From an uncultured Lachnospiraceae bacterium (GTDB lineage: Bacteria > Bacillota > Clostridia > Lachnospirales > Lachnospiraceae), in assembly GCA_934376945.1 (NCBI GenBank), contig CAKRPI010000022.1, forward strand, positions 1 through 24,228: 24,228 nucleotides of DNA, written 5' to 3'. Shown piece by piece: positions 1 to 6,664 of the stretch. How positions within the stretch are numbered: the first letter of the stretch is position 1; each line of letters opens with the position of its first letter. The notes under the pieces are model-generated. The model saw only the letters and a program-made list of their open reading frames with translations, searched no databases and had not been told where the DNA came from. The position numbers and the translations under genes were made by a program.

Positions 1-2
1 TT

Positions 3-1070
3 GCAAAGGACGGCACAGTGACTGCGACTGCATCGGTAGTAAACGGTGTGATCATCGTAGAAGATAAGCTGAAACCATCGGAGAACACAAGCACCACGAT
101 CGAGAAGAAGGTAACTTACAACGGACTTGAGCTGTTTGCGGAGAACCTGAGCTTCTACGTACGTCTCTTCTATGACGAGGCATGCACGAAGCCGGCATCC
201 GAGCTTAAGGAGATCAAGATCGTGAAGGCAGCATCTGGAAAGGTGACATTTGAAAATCTGGAAGCAGGCAGAACCTACTACGTAGGTGAATGCGATGCAG
301 ACGGAAATGTAATTCATTCGGGTGTACTGGAAGACGGTACGGTATATACACCTGTATTTACCGGCACGAACGGTCATGTGATCACAACAGAAGAAGGCGA
401 AGATAAGGTCGTATATCTTGACAATCAGCTTCAGAGCTGGCCGCATAACTTCTATGCAGAGGGTACACTGACCGTGACAAAGAAGCTGCTTGGTGCAGAC
501 AGTATGCCGAAGGATTCGGATGAGGTCTTCTATGCAGGAATCTTTGAGGATCCGGAATACACAACGCTCTCTGAAAAGGTAGAGTACAATATTCTGGAAC
601 TGGATATGGCAGGCGGTTCTAAGACATCGAACTCGACGAAGGTACAGATCGACTCGATAGATTCGACCACAACACTTTACGTGACAGAGGTAGATGAGTT
701 TGGTGACCCTGTAAAGGGCGCACCGGGATTCAAGTACGACGTATCGATTGACAAGACAGAGGTTTCTTTCAGCGCTGAGAATAAGGAAATTGAAGTTACG
801 ATCACAAATACGGAAGAGGAAGAAGAAACCGAGACCGAGACTGAGACCGAGACTGAGACAGAATCTGAAACAGAAACAGAGACAACCACAGAAACGGAAA
901 CAGAAACAAAGAAGCAGACCGAGACACAGCCGACCACACCGTCGAAGGGCGTAAAGACCGGAGACGACACCCCGATCAGTTCTTATGCAGGACTTATGGC
1001 GGTTGCATTTGCAGCATTTGCACTGCTGATGGCATCTGAGCTGAAAAAGAGAAAGACAGGCAAACGATAA
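3..1070 (+). CDS. C-terminal part of a wall-anchored surface protein with Cna-B/SpaA-like repeats (5' truncated by the window)
   Basis: The frame is open from the first base, so the GTG at 18 is probably internal and the gene begins outside the window. The visible part ends one repeat (VNGVIIVEDKL) and holds two more beta-rich repeats, about residues 28-145 and 148-270. These begin with VTK-like strands and end in VTITNT-like strands, the layout of Cna-B/SpaA domains that form Lys-Asn isopeptide bonds. A Glu/Thr-rich stalk follows, then VKTGDDTP, a hydrophobic segment (about residues 320-340) and a KKRKTGKR tail. That is the architecture of a sortase sorting signal, with VKTGD in place of LPxTG. 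I infer an exported adhesin- or pilin-like protein covalently attached to the wall. Its ligand cannot be read from the sequence, and no sortase gene lies in the window. Confidence 0.8.
   Translation, partial: AKDGTVTATASVVNGVIIVEDKLKPSENTSTTIEKKVTYNGLELFAENLSFYVRLFYDEACTKPASELKEIKIVKAASGKVTFENLEAGRTYYVGECDADGNVIHSGVLEDGTVYTPVFTGTNGHVITTEEGEDKVVYLDNQLQSWPHNFYAEGTLTVTKKLLGADSMPKDSDEVFYAGIFEDPEYTTLSEKVEYNILELDMAGGSKTSNSTKVQIDSIDSTTTLYVTEVDEFGDPVKGAPGFKYDVSIDKTEVSFSAENKEIEVTITNTEEEEETETETETETETESETETETTTETETETKKQTETQPTTPSKGVKTGDDTPISSYAGLMAVAFAAFALLMASELKKRKTGKR
825..908 (+). repeat. Glu-Thr codon repeat (wall-spanning stalk)
   Basis: A low-complexity tract of alternating GAG/GAA and ACC/ACT/ACA codons encodes a run of about 14 Glu-Thr pairs with one Ser and two extra Thr interruptions. 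Synonymous codon use varies along the tract, so it is not a recent pure slippage product. Such stalks commonly lift surface domains through the peptidoglycan. Confidence 0.85.
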
Positions 1071-1137
1071 TTCGTAAGGAAGCTTGTCAGACGACGGGTG
1101 AAAGCAAAAAAGCAATGAGGCAATAAAAGAACAAGAA

Positions 1138-1180
1138 GAAAGCCCCCTGATTTCATTAAGAATGAGATCAGGGGGCTTTC
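1138..1180. terminator. Bidirectional intrinsic terminator between the surface-protein gene and mecA
   Basis: GAAAGCCCCCTGAT and ATCAGGGGGCTTTC form a perfect 14-bp stem around a 15-nt loop, between two convergent genes. On the minus strand the hairpin is followed by a T-rich stretch (TTCTTGTTCTTTTATT), so it best terminates mecA. The plus-strand tail (GATTTACT) is weaker. Confidence 0.85.
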
Positions 1181-1183
1181 GAT

Positions 1184-1981
1184 TTACTGAAGCTGTGCAA
1201 GACTTTGCAGAGCCTGTGTTGGAAGAATCACTTCCATGTGTTCTGTAAAGTGAGATTCCATACCGGGGGCAAATTTGTAGGAAAGAGCATACTCAGAGAG
1301 TACGTTGCAGACCTTGTTAAACTGCTCGGCAGAGCTCTCGGCCTTTTTGAGAATCAGATAATACTGTCCGTTTTCCGGATTTTTATAAAGGGCATTTGGC
1401 CCATCGTAAGCGGAACCGAGTACACAGGCAGCCGTAATGGCATCATCCAGAGAATGAAACAGATAGAAGCGCGTGAGATTTCGAAGCTCTTCTTCCGCTT
1501 CTTTGCCGGTATCACTGCCATCGGATGCTTCAGGAGCAGGGGCAGAGTCCGCAGTCTGTTCTTTGGCAAGTGTTTTTGCAGCGGCCTGCTTTTTGGCCTC
1601 TGTGATTTTGCGAATCAGACCAAGCACATCATCCGCACCCTCGATTTTGTCACGAAGAGAGGAGAGAGAAAGGTCATCTTCCGGATCGCCTTCTTCCGGT
1701 GTAAACTTTGCAAACCGGGTATCCAGTTCGTCCGGATCCTCCACCTTGGTAATAATAAGAACAACGGTGTCCATAGAAACAGGAATCGCCTCTATCATAA
1801 GCGGCATATTGTCCGCTTCGAAACCGAAATCACGGGCAGCGAGCTGCATCATATCCTGAAACAGTGCCTTTGCTTTATCGGAACCGTAAGCAAGTTCACT
1901 GAGCTTGAGCTCGCGGCTTGCGAGATCCTCGCGCGTCAGCGTACAGCGGATTTGCCGGTCATTGATTTTTTCAATTTTCAT
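1184..1981 (-). CDS. mecA: MecA-type adaptor protein for Clp protease
   Basis: A 265-aa protein beginning MKIEKINDRQIRCTLTREDL, the typical MecA N-terminus. MecA proteins have an N-terminal substrate-binding domain and a C-terminal domain that binds and activates the ClpC ATPase, delivering targets such as ComK or Spx for degradation in Bacillus. Here the N-domain spans about residues 1-100. An Ala/Glu/Lys-rich, probably flexible linker covers about 130-170, and a C-domain of about 90 residues follows. The longer open frame upstream is not used: the ATG at 1979-1981 has AGAGGATG nine bases before it, and an upstream sigma-A-like promoter fits a start near 2021. The gene stands alone and is convergent with the surface-protein gene. 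Targets in this organism are unknown. Confidence 0.93.
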   Translation of the reverse strand: MKIEKINDRQIRCTLTREDLASRELKLSELAYGSDKAKALFQDMMQLAARDFGFEADNMPLMIEAIPVSMDTVVLIITKVEDPDELDTRFAKFTPEEGDPEDDLSLSSLRDKIEGADDVLGLIRKITEAKKQAAAKTLAKEQTADSAPAPEASDGSDTGKEAEEELRNLTRFYLFHSLDDAITAACVLGSAYDGPNALYKNPENGQYYLILKKAESSAEQFNKVCNVLSEYALSYKFAPGMESHFTEHMEVILPTQALQSLAQLQ

Positions 1982-2027
1982 GTTATCACATCCTCTTTTT
2001 ATAAAAAGCTTTTGACCTTTACCCCAT

Positions 2028-2057
2028 AGTATACGCGCATTCACGGTATAATGTAAA
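2028..2057 (-). promoter_or_regulatory. Promoter of mecA
   Basis: Read on the minus strand, TTTACA (2057-2052) and TATACT (2033-2028) are separated by 18 bp. This predicts a start about 40 nt upstream of the mecA ATG. Confidence 0.65.
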
Positions 2058-2114
2058 GAAAAACGAATTCCGTGATCAAATCGCTGGAAAGTCTGCAAAA
2101 ATATGAAAAAAGCC

Positions 2115-2143
2115 TTGCGAAATGAGCACATATTATTTATAAT
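2115..2143 (+). promoter_or_regulatory. Sigma-A-type promoter of an unannotated transcript
   Basis: TTGCGA (2115-2120), a 17-bp spacer, and a perfect TATAAT (2138-2143) predict transcription from about 2150 on the plus strand. No long reading frame follows, but a strong Shine-Dalgarno, a short frame and an intrinsic terminator at 2525-2564 do. Confidence 0.65.
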
Positions 2144-2147
2144 AAGT

Positions 2148-2247
2148 GTCAGAAAGGATATACACACCGATATAATTCATTCAGAAAGGAGGCAGCTGTA
2201 CTGGTCGTGATTTATGCTGTACTTTCCCGTATATATCCTTTCGTGAC
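2148..2247. repeat. Three-armed inverted repeat that can form two exclusive hairpins
   Basis: Arm 1 (2148-2163) and arm 3 (2231-2247) pair over about 15 bp with one bulge (GTCA-GAAAGGATATA against TATATCCTTTCGTGAC). TCAGAAAGGA recurs at 2181-2190 as arm 2, where it is part of the AAAGGAGG ribosome binding site, and can pair with the same arm 3 over about 10 bp. Arm 3 can therefore either pair with the extreme 5' end or cover the ribosome binding site. Confidence 0.6.
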
Positions 2248-2296
2248 TTCTTTTACGCATTATATACAATTTCTATTTTTTACGCAAGTGAAATAA
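2207..2296 (+). CDS. Candidate small hydrophobic peptide (29 aa; 31 aa if CTG 2201 is the start)
   Basis: This frame is too short for ordinary gene finding. AAAGGAGG at 2185-2192 is one of the best ribosome binding sites in the window. GTG at 2207 is 14 nt downstream and CTG at 2201 is 8 nt downstream, in the same frame, ending at TAA 2294-2296. The peptide starts VIYAVLSRIYPFVTSF and ends FLFFTQVK. It is rich in aromatic and aliphatic residues and could enter or span a membrane. No ATG is correctly placed, which is the main doubt. It could be a leader peptide, a small membrane protein or a type I toxin-like peptide, or the Shine-Dalgarno may be fortuitous inside a noncoding RNA. No function is assigned. 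Confidence 0.3.
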   Translation: MIYAVLSRIYPFVTSFTHYIQFLFFTQVK

Positions 2297-2524
2297 TTAT
2301 TAAACAGGGCGCTGCAAAGGGAATGGAAAAGAGTGGAAAATCATATCACAGAGCACCTTTTGGAAATAACCGGGAGCGGCCTGCGTCAGTATTCCGAAGT
2401 TAACGAACCGGCCTGCGAGGCGGCTGGGCGTGATGAGAAGGATTTAAATATCTGATTTGAGTCAGATAAAGGATGCGTCAGATAAAAGTGGAGAGAAGAG
2501 AAATAAAAGAAAGGAAACACAGTC

Positions 2525-2564
2525 AGAATACCGGTTCCCCACCGCAGGTGATTCTTATTTTTTT
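2525..2564 (+). terminator. Intrinsic terminator of the 2150-2564 transcript
   Basis: AGAATACC (2525-2532) pairs with GGT-ATTCT (2547-2555, one bulged G). The stem is followed by TTATTTTTTT ending at 2564. It lies just upstream of the GH18 promoter, so it separates the two transcripts. Confidence 0.65.
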
Positions 2565-2584
2565 ATAAAGATACTCCGATTTTG

Positions 2585-2613
2585 CTGACGGGCTTTGGAA
2601 GAACTGTTATAAT
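2585..2613 (+). promoter_or_regulatory. Promoter of the GH18 gene
   Basis: CTGACG (2585-2590), a 17-bp spacer and TATAAT (2608-2613). The predicted start near 2620 leaves about 50 nt of leader ending in the GGGGAGG ribosome binding site before the ATG at 2670. Confidence 0.6.
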
Positions 2614-2669
2614 TACCGGGATAAAGGGGCGCAGTTTCCCCAAAATTCCGGAAAAGGGGAGGTACAGCA

Positions 2670-4364
2670 ATGAGTGTTAAGAAAAGATTTCAGGTTCTGG
2701 CCGGTGTGATTGCATTGATCGGCATGCTGGCGATCCTGTTTGTATGTATCAGAAAATATATGCCTTCCTCGCAGCGCATGAGTTCGGAAGAATATTTCGG
2801 GCAGCTTGGCGAGACAGAGGCAGCGATCGTTGTGGGGGACCACATAGCACAGGAGCATGCGCAGATCTACGATGGAAATGTTTATATTGATTATACGCTC
2901 GTTCAGAATGAACTGAATGCGAGATTCCACTGGGATGCGTCCGCAGGACTCCTGCTTTTTACGACACCGACACAGATTTTTGAGATTGAACCGAATGCTT
3001 CTTCGTATACGGTGGATGGCGAAAGCTTTGATGCGGGATACGATATTTTGCATACGACATCTTCCGGGATGTATCTGTCGATGACGTTTTTGCAGCAGTA
3101 TTCCGATCTGGACTGTCAGGTCTATGACACGCCAAAGAGAGTGGTGATCACCTTAGGCAGCAAGGAGATTACGACGGCGCGGATCAAAAAGGACACGGTC
3201 GTGCGGTATCAGGGGGGCATTAAAAGTCCGATCCTGACCGATGTCACAGAGGATACGGTCGTTACGGTGATCGAGCAGATGGATTCATGGTCGAAGATTC
3301 TTACTGCAGACGGCTATATCGGTTATGTGAAGAACAGACAGCTGGCAGACGAAGAGACGACGACGCGGGAAACCTTCTATGCGGGACCGGAGTATACAAG
3401 CATTCATCTGGACGAGAAGGTAAATCTGGTCTGGCATCAGATTGATTATAAAGAAATGAACAGTCAGTTTGCGGAGGATACGGAAGATGTTACGGGAGTG
3501 AATGTGATTTCACCGACCTGGTATTTTTTAAAGGACAGTACCGGAGAGATCACGTCCTTTGCAAGTGCAGACTATGTCAAAGCGGCCCATAAGAAAAATA
3601 TGCAGGTGTGGGCACTGATCAGCAATTTCAGTGCAGATGTCGATTCAACAGCCCTGCTGGCTTCCCGCACGGCACGCCAGAAGGTACAGAACTATCTGAT
3701 CGCGCAGGCACAGGAGATTGGCTTTGACGGCATCAATATCGATTTTGAGGGGATTGCGCAGGAAGCAGGCTATGATTATGTGCAGTTTATGCGTGAATTA
3801 TCGATCCTCTGCCGCAAAAATAACATTATTCTTTCTGTGGATGTGCCTGTTCCGATGGATTTTTCGAAATATTATAATCGCAAAGAGCTTGGAAATGTCT
3901 GCGATTACGTCATTATGATGGGGTATGATGAGCATTATGCCGGCTCGGATATTACAGGCAGCGTGGCATCCATGGATTTCGAAGAGACCGGTATTCAGAA
4001 TATGCTGACAGAGGTGTCGAAGAATAAGCTGATCAGTGCGATTCCGTTTTATACGAGGCTTTGGTATACCGAGACGCTTTCGGATGGTACGACAAATGTG
4101 ACGAGTGAGGCCTACAGTATGGACGGTATCGAAGCGCTTCTTGCCGAAAACGGTGTCACCTCGACCTACGATGAATCGACCGGCCAGCAGTATGCCGAGT
4201 GGACAGATTCCGACGGGAAATTCTGTCAGGTATGGCTGGAAGACGGGGCATCCGTCGCAGCACGTGCGAGCCTTGTCAGCAAGTATGAGCTTTCCGGCAT
4301 CGCTGAGTGGGTGCTTGGCCGTGAGCAGAGCTGGGTATGGGATATCATCAGCAAAAACATATAA
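2670..4364 (+). CDS. Membrane-anchored GH18 glycoside hydrolase with stalk and SH3 domains
   Basis: A 564-aa protein. Residues 8-27 form one hydrophobic segment after a KKR motif, which fits a signal anchor with an extracellular body. Residues about 55-165 resemble the copper-amine-oxidase N-terminal-like stalk domain (NVYIDYTLVQNELNARFHWD). Residues about 173-228 resemble a bacterial SH3 domain. Residues about 250-555 are a GH18 barrel with the DxxxDxE motif as DGINIDFE at 353-360, Glu360 being the likely acid catalyst. The closest known architecture is the YaaH/YdhD group, which acts on peptidoglycan-type or other GlcNAc polymers, often in spore biology. The exact substrate is inference. 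It has its own promoter and a strong GGGGAGG ribosome binding site. Confidence 0.88.
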   Translation: MSVKKRFQVLAGVIALIGMLAILFVCIRKYMPSSQRMSSEEYFGQLGETEAAIVVGDHIAQEHAQIYDGNVYIDYTLVQNELNARFHWDASAGLLLFTTPTQIFEIEPNASSYTVDGESFDAGYDILHTTSSGMYLSMTFLQQYSDLDCQVYDTPKRVVITLGSKEITTARIKKDTVVRYQGGIKSPILTDVTEDTVVTVIEQMDSWSKILTADGYIGYVKNRQLADEETTTRETFYAGPEYTSIHLDEKVNLVWHQIDYKEMNSQFAEDTEDVTGVNVISPTWYFLKDSTGEITSFASADYVKAAHKKNMQVWALISNFSADVDSTALLASRTARQKVQNYLIAQAQEIGFDGINIDFEGIAQEAGYDYVQFMRELSILCRKNNIILSVDVPVPMDFSKYYNRKELGNVCDYVIMMGYDEHYAGSDITGSVASMDFEETGIQNMLTEVSKNKLISAIPFYTRLWYTETLSDGTTNVTSEAYSMDGIEALLAENGVTSTYDESTGQQYAEWTDSDGKFCQVWLEDGASVAARASLVSKYELSGIAEWVLGREQSWVWDIISKNI

Positions 4365-4413
4365 CAGACCGTTCACATGGACTGCGCTTTTCCTGCTGTT
4401 TTTTTGGTATTCC

Positions 4414-4442
4414 TTGCGCTTGCCGTCGAAATGCATTATAAT
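4414..4442 (+). promoter_or_regulatory. Promoter of the envelope cluster (PLP enzyme onward)
   Basis: TTGCGC (4414-4419), a 17-bp spacer and TATAAT (4437-4442). It lies about 50 nt upstream of the ATG at 4494, which is preceded by GAGGAAG. The preceding gene ends at 4364 with no clear terminator, so some read-through is possible. Confidence 0.65.
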
Positions 4443-4493
4443 CGTAAAGAAAACGACAAGTACTGTAAAAACATAAAAAAGAGGAAGTAAAAA

Positions 4494-5474
4494 ATGGATA
4501 CTCTTATTCAGCATCTGGCAATGGAAAATGAAGCCGGAAATGAATTTTATATAAAGCGTGACGATCTGCTGCCTTTTTCAATCGGCGGCAACAAGGTGCG
4601 CATTGCAGAGGCTTTCTATGAGGATATGAAAGCAAAGCATTGTGACACGATGATTATTTACGGAAGCCGTCATTCAAACCTGTGCCGGGTGCTTTCAGAC
4701 CTGTGCTTCAGCCGTGGCACAAAATGTGTGATGATTTGCTCTCATGAAAGCGGCGAAGAGGATGCCCCCACGAATAATACGCATCTGATCGGCTGGACAG
4801 GGGCGCAGATCGTGAACTGTGCAAAGGATGAGATTGCGCAGACGGTAGAGCATGTTATGAATGAGATCCGTGCATGCGGCGGAGTGCCCTATTATATTTA
4901 TGGTGATAAATATGGCAAGGGAAACGAGGGTACTGCGGCACGGGCCTATGCAAAGGCTTACAGGGAATTTCTTCGCCAGGAGCAGGAGCTGGGCGTGAAT
5001 TTTGATTACATTTTCTGCCCGTCCGGGACAGGATCGACACAGACGGGGCTGATCTGCGGACATCTTCTGGCAGGAGACCACAAGTGCATCATGGGCGTGA
5101 TGATCTCGTCACGCGAGACAGAGCGTGCTTATCAGGTGATCGAGGAAGGAATCCGGGCATATTTTGAGGAGCATCCGTCGGAGAAGCATGCACTGCCGGC
5201 AGATCTTGCAGGAGAGATCCACCTCCTGGATGCATATCGGCAGGAAGGCTACGGAAAATACGATGAGAGAGTGGAAGCCTGTATCCGGCAGCAGTATCTG
5301 GAGAACGGGATTCCGCTTGATCCGATTTATACAGCGAAGGCGTTCTGGGGAATGACGGAGTACGTGCGCACCGCCGGAATTCAGAACAGCCGTATCCTGT
5401 TCCTCCATACCGGCGGCACACCACTGTTTTTCGACTATGTGACAAACAGTTCAGAACAACAGAAAAAGTCATAG
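4494..5474 (+). CDS. PLP-dependent enzyme of the ACC deaminase / D-cysteine desulfhydrase family
   Basis: A 326-aa fold-type II PLP enzyme. YIKRDDLLPFSIGGNK contains the probable PLP lysine, Lys34. YGSRHSNLCR occupies the place of the family's substrate-carboxylate loop (usually GGxQSNH). GTGSTQTGL is the phosphate-binding glycine loop, and HTGGTPLFF near the C-terminus matches the family's HTGG motif. Characterised members deaminate ACC or desulfurate D-cysteine. The loop and active-site differences mean the substrate cannot be assigned. It opens a co-directional run with a lipid-sugar glycosyltransferase, an ATP-grasp ligase and SMR transporters. A role in making or removing an unusual amino acid for an envelope glycolipid is therefore plausible, but this is inference from context. 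Confidence 0.82.
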   Translation: MDTLIQHLAMENEAGNEFYIKRDDLLPFSIGGNKVRIAEAFYEDMKAKHCDTMIIYGSRHSNLCRVLSDLCFSRGTKCVMICSHESGEEDAPTNNTHLIGWTGAQIVNCAKDEIAQTVEHVMNEIRACGGVPYYIYGDKYGKGNEGTAARAYAKAYREFLRQEQELGVNFDYIFCPSGTGSTQTGLICGHLLAGDHKCIMGVMISSRETERAYQVIEEGIRAYFEEHPSEKHALPADLAGEIHLLDAYRQEGYGKYDERVEACIRQQYLENGIPLDPIYTAKAFWGMTEYVRTAGIQNSRILFLHTGGTPLFFDYVTNSSEQQKKS

Positions 5475-5476
5475 AA

Positions 5477-5506
5477 AGCCAACCGCAAATTTATTTGCAG
5501 GTGGCT
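5477..5506 (+). other. Hairpin between the PLP enzyme and the glycosyltransferase
   Basis: AGCCA-A-CC-GCAAAT and ATTTGC-A-GG-TGGCT form a 13-bp stem with two single bulges. It starts three bases after the upstream stop codon. No T-run follows, so it is more likely an mRNA stabilising or processing element than a terminator. The next gene starts at 5536 with only a weak AAGAGA ribosome binding site. Confidence 0.55.
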
Positions 5507-5535
5507 ATACTAAATTATACGAAAAGAGACCCCCT

Positions 5536-6555
5536 ATGCTGATATCAGTTGTAATCCCCTGCTATTATTCAGAGAAGACGATCCGAAAGGTCGTTGAGCT
5601 CGTAATGGCAGAATTTGAAAAAAACGAAGGCTATACGTGTGAATTTGTTCTGGTCAATGATGGCTCTACGGATGGAACGTGGCCGGAAATCGAAAAGCTT
5701 GGAAAGGAATACGAAAACGTCTGCGGTGTAAATCTGATGCGCAATTTCGGTCAGCACAATGCACTGATGGCGGCACTTCATTATACGAAGGGAGACTGCG
5801 TACTCGGAATGGATGACGATATGCAGACGCACCCGTCGCAGATTTTCAAGCTGATCCATAAGATGGAGGAAGGATACGACCTTGTTTATGGAGTCTATCC
5901 GCAGAAAAAGAACTCCTGGAAAAAGAATCTGACCAGTAAATTAAATGAAGTGACATCACGGGTCATGCTGAACCGTCCCAAGGAGATCGTTTCCAGTAAT
6001 TTTTGGATGATCACAAAGGAGGTACGGCAGGAGGTTATCAAATATGACAGCTTTAACCCGTATATAGACGGTATTTTTTACCGTGTAACACATAACATAG
6101 GAAATGTACCGGTAGAACATTTCAAACGGGAGGTCGGCACTTCCGGCTATACCTTGAAGAAGCTGATCAATCTCTGGCTGCGTTACTGGAATTTCTCTGT
6201 GATTCCTCTTCGCATTTCCTTTTTCCTTGGTATTTTTTCCGGCGTTGCCGGAGCGATTATGGCAGTGCTGATCATCATCAACAAAATACTCAATCCGGAT
6301 ATTCCGGTCGGCTGGTCATCGACACTATGCGTGGTCGTTGTCTTTTTCGGGCTTGTGCTGATGGTGCTTGGCGTGATCGGAGAATACCTTGGAAAGATCA
6401 TCCTGATCCTGAATAATACGCCGCAGTTTATTGTGCGCGATACGATCAATACAGGAAATGCGCGGCAGACGTTGAAGACGCTTGTGCGGGAGACAACGGG
6501 CGCGGTAAGAACAGAGTCTGAGGGCGGACAAAGCGAGACAGAAGAGCTGAAGTAG
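5536..6555 (+). CDS. ArnC/DPM1-like polyprenyl-phosphate glycosyltransferase (GT2)
   Basis: A 339-aa protein with an N-terminal GT-A domain (SVVIPCYYSEKTI, VNDGSTDGTW, RNFGQHNALMAAL) and a metal-binding DDD at residues 93-95 within GMDDDMQTHPSQI. Two C-terminal transmembrane segments follow (about 218-245 and 257-280), then GVIGEYLGK. This is the ArnC/GtrB/DPM1 layout. Such enzymes move a sugar from a nucleotide donor to undecaprenyl phosphate on the cytoplasmic face. SWKKNLTSKLNE matches the ArnC region after the catalytic core more closely than GtrB-like families. The hydrophilic tail after about residue 300 is poorly conserved. The sugar is unknown. Position between a PLP enzyme and an ATP-grasp ligase suggests a modified or aminated sugar (inference). 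Confidence 0.88.
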   Translation: MLISVVIPCYYSEKTIRKVVELVMAEFEKNEGYTCEFVLVNDGSTDGTWPEIEKLGKEYENVCGVNLMRNFGQHNALMAALHYTKGDCVLGMDDDMQTHPSQIFKLIHKMEEGYDLVYGVYPQKKNSWKKNLTSKLNEVTSRVMLNRPKEIVSSNFWMITKEVRQEVIKYDSFNPYIDGIFYRVTHNIGNVPVEHFKREVGTSGYTLKKLINLWLRYWNFSVIPLRISFFLGIFSGVAGAIMAVLIIINKILNPDIPVGWSSTLCVVVVFFGLVLMVLGVIGEYLGKIILILNNTPQFIVRDTINTGNARQTLKTLVRETTGAVRTESEGGQSETEELK

Positions 6556-6620
6556 ATCCAAAAGAGTGTCAAAGGAGATCCAAAGCAGATCCCAAGGAGT
6601 ATCAAAGGAGACCCAAAGCA
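6555..6620 (+). repeat. 33-bp tandem duplication at the glycosyltransferase / ATP-grasp junction
   Basis: Copy 1 (6555-6587) and copy 2 (6588-6620) match at nearly every base, and a truncated third copy (GATCCGAAT) begins at 6621. Each copy carries an AAAGGAG motif. Read in the ATP-grasp frame it gives two copies of an 11-residue VSKE(I/T)QSRS-type unit. Confidence 0.85.
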
Positions 6621-6664
6621 GATCCGAATCAATGCCAGAGGCGGGAAAGAGGGGGAAAAGCAGC

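Larger units (their letters stand above)
2150..2564 (+). ncRNA. Candidate ~415-nt transcript (structured RNA or small-peptide mRNA) of unknown function
   Basis: The unit has a promoter at 2115-2143 and an intrinsic terminator at 2525-2564, with no large ORF between. Its 5' third contains an AAAGGAGG ribosome binding site and a short hydrophobic frame (2207-2296). The 3' part (2297-2524) is more GC-rich in its middle. It contains a GCCT-GCG-AGGC hairpin (near 2422-2432), a second copy of GGCCTGCG (2378-2385 and 2421-2428), and an ATCTGA/TCAGAT hairpin (near 2449-2466). I do not recognise tmRNA, RNase P, SRP, 6S or a known riboswitch. It lies divergently between mecA and the GH18 gene. An mRNA for the small peptide with a long 3' UTR and a free-standing structured RNA are both possible. 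Confidence 0.5.

Noticed and set aside
677..970. Minus-strand frame encoding a Ser/Val repeat protein, and a plus-strand Arg/Lys-rich frame at 748-954
   Set aside because: Both are shadows of the Glu-Thr codon repeat in the surface-protein gene; no ribosome sites or promoters of their own.
1205..2029. 274-aa plus-strand frame opposite mecA
   Set aside because: Lies antisense to a clear mecA gene; composition is that of an out-of-frame translation with no recognisable domain.
2012..2052. Plus-strand promoter TTGACC with TATAAT overlapping the mecA promoter
   Set aside because: The spacing is 29 bp, too long for a sigma-A promoter; the TATAAT overlaps the mecA -35 by chance.
2365..2440. Possible ZTP-type riboswitch (CCGGGAGCGGCC and GGCTGGGCG resemble its conserved parts)
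   Set aside because: The required 5' UGACUGGC-type segment is absent, and the region ends in a terminator upstream of an unrelated gene.
3798..4514. 238-aa minus-strand frame opposite the GH18 gene
   Set aside because: Antisense to a gene with an intact GH18 catalytic motif; no domain or ribosome site.
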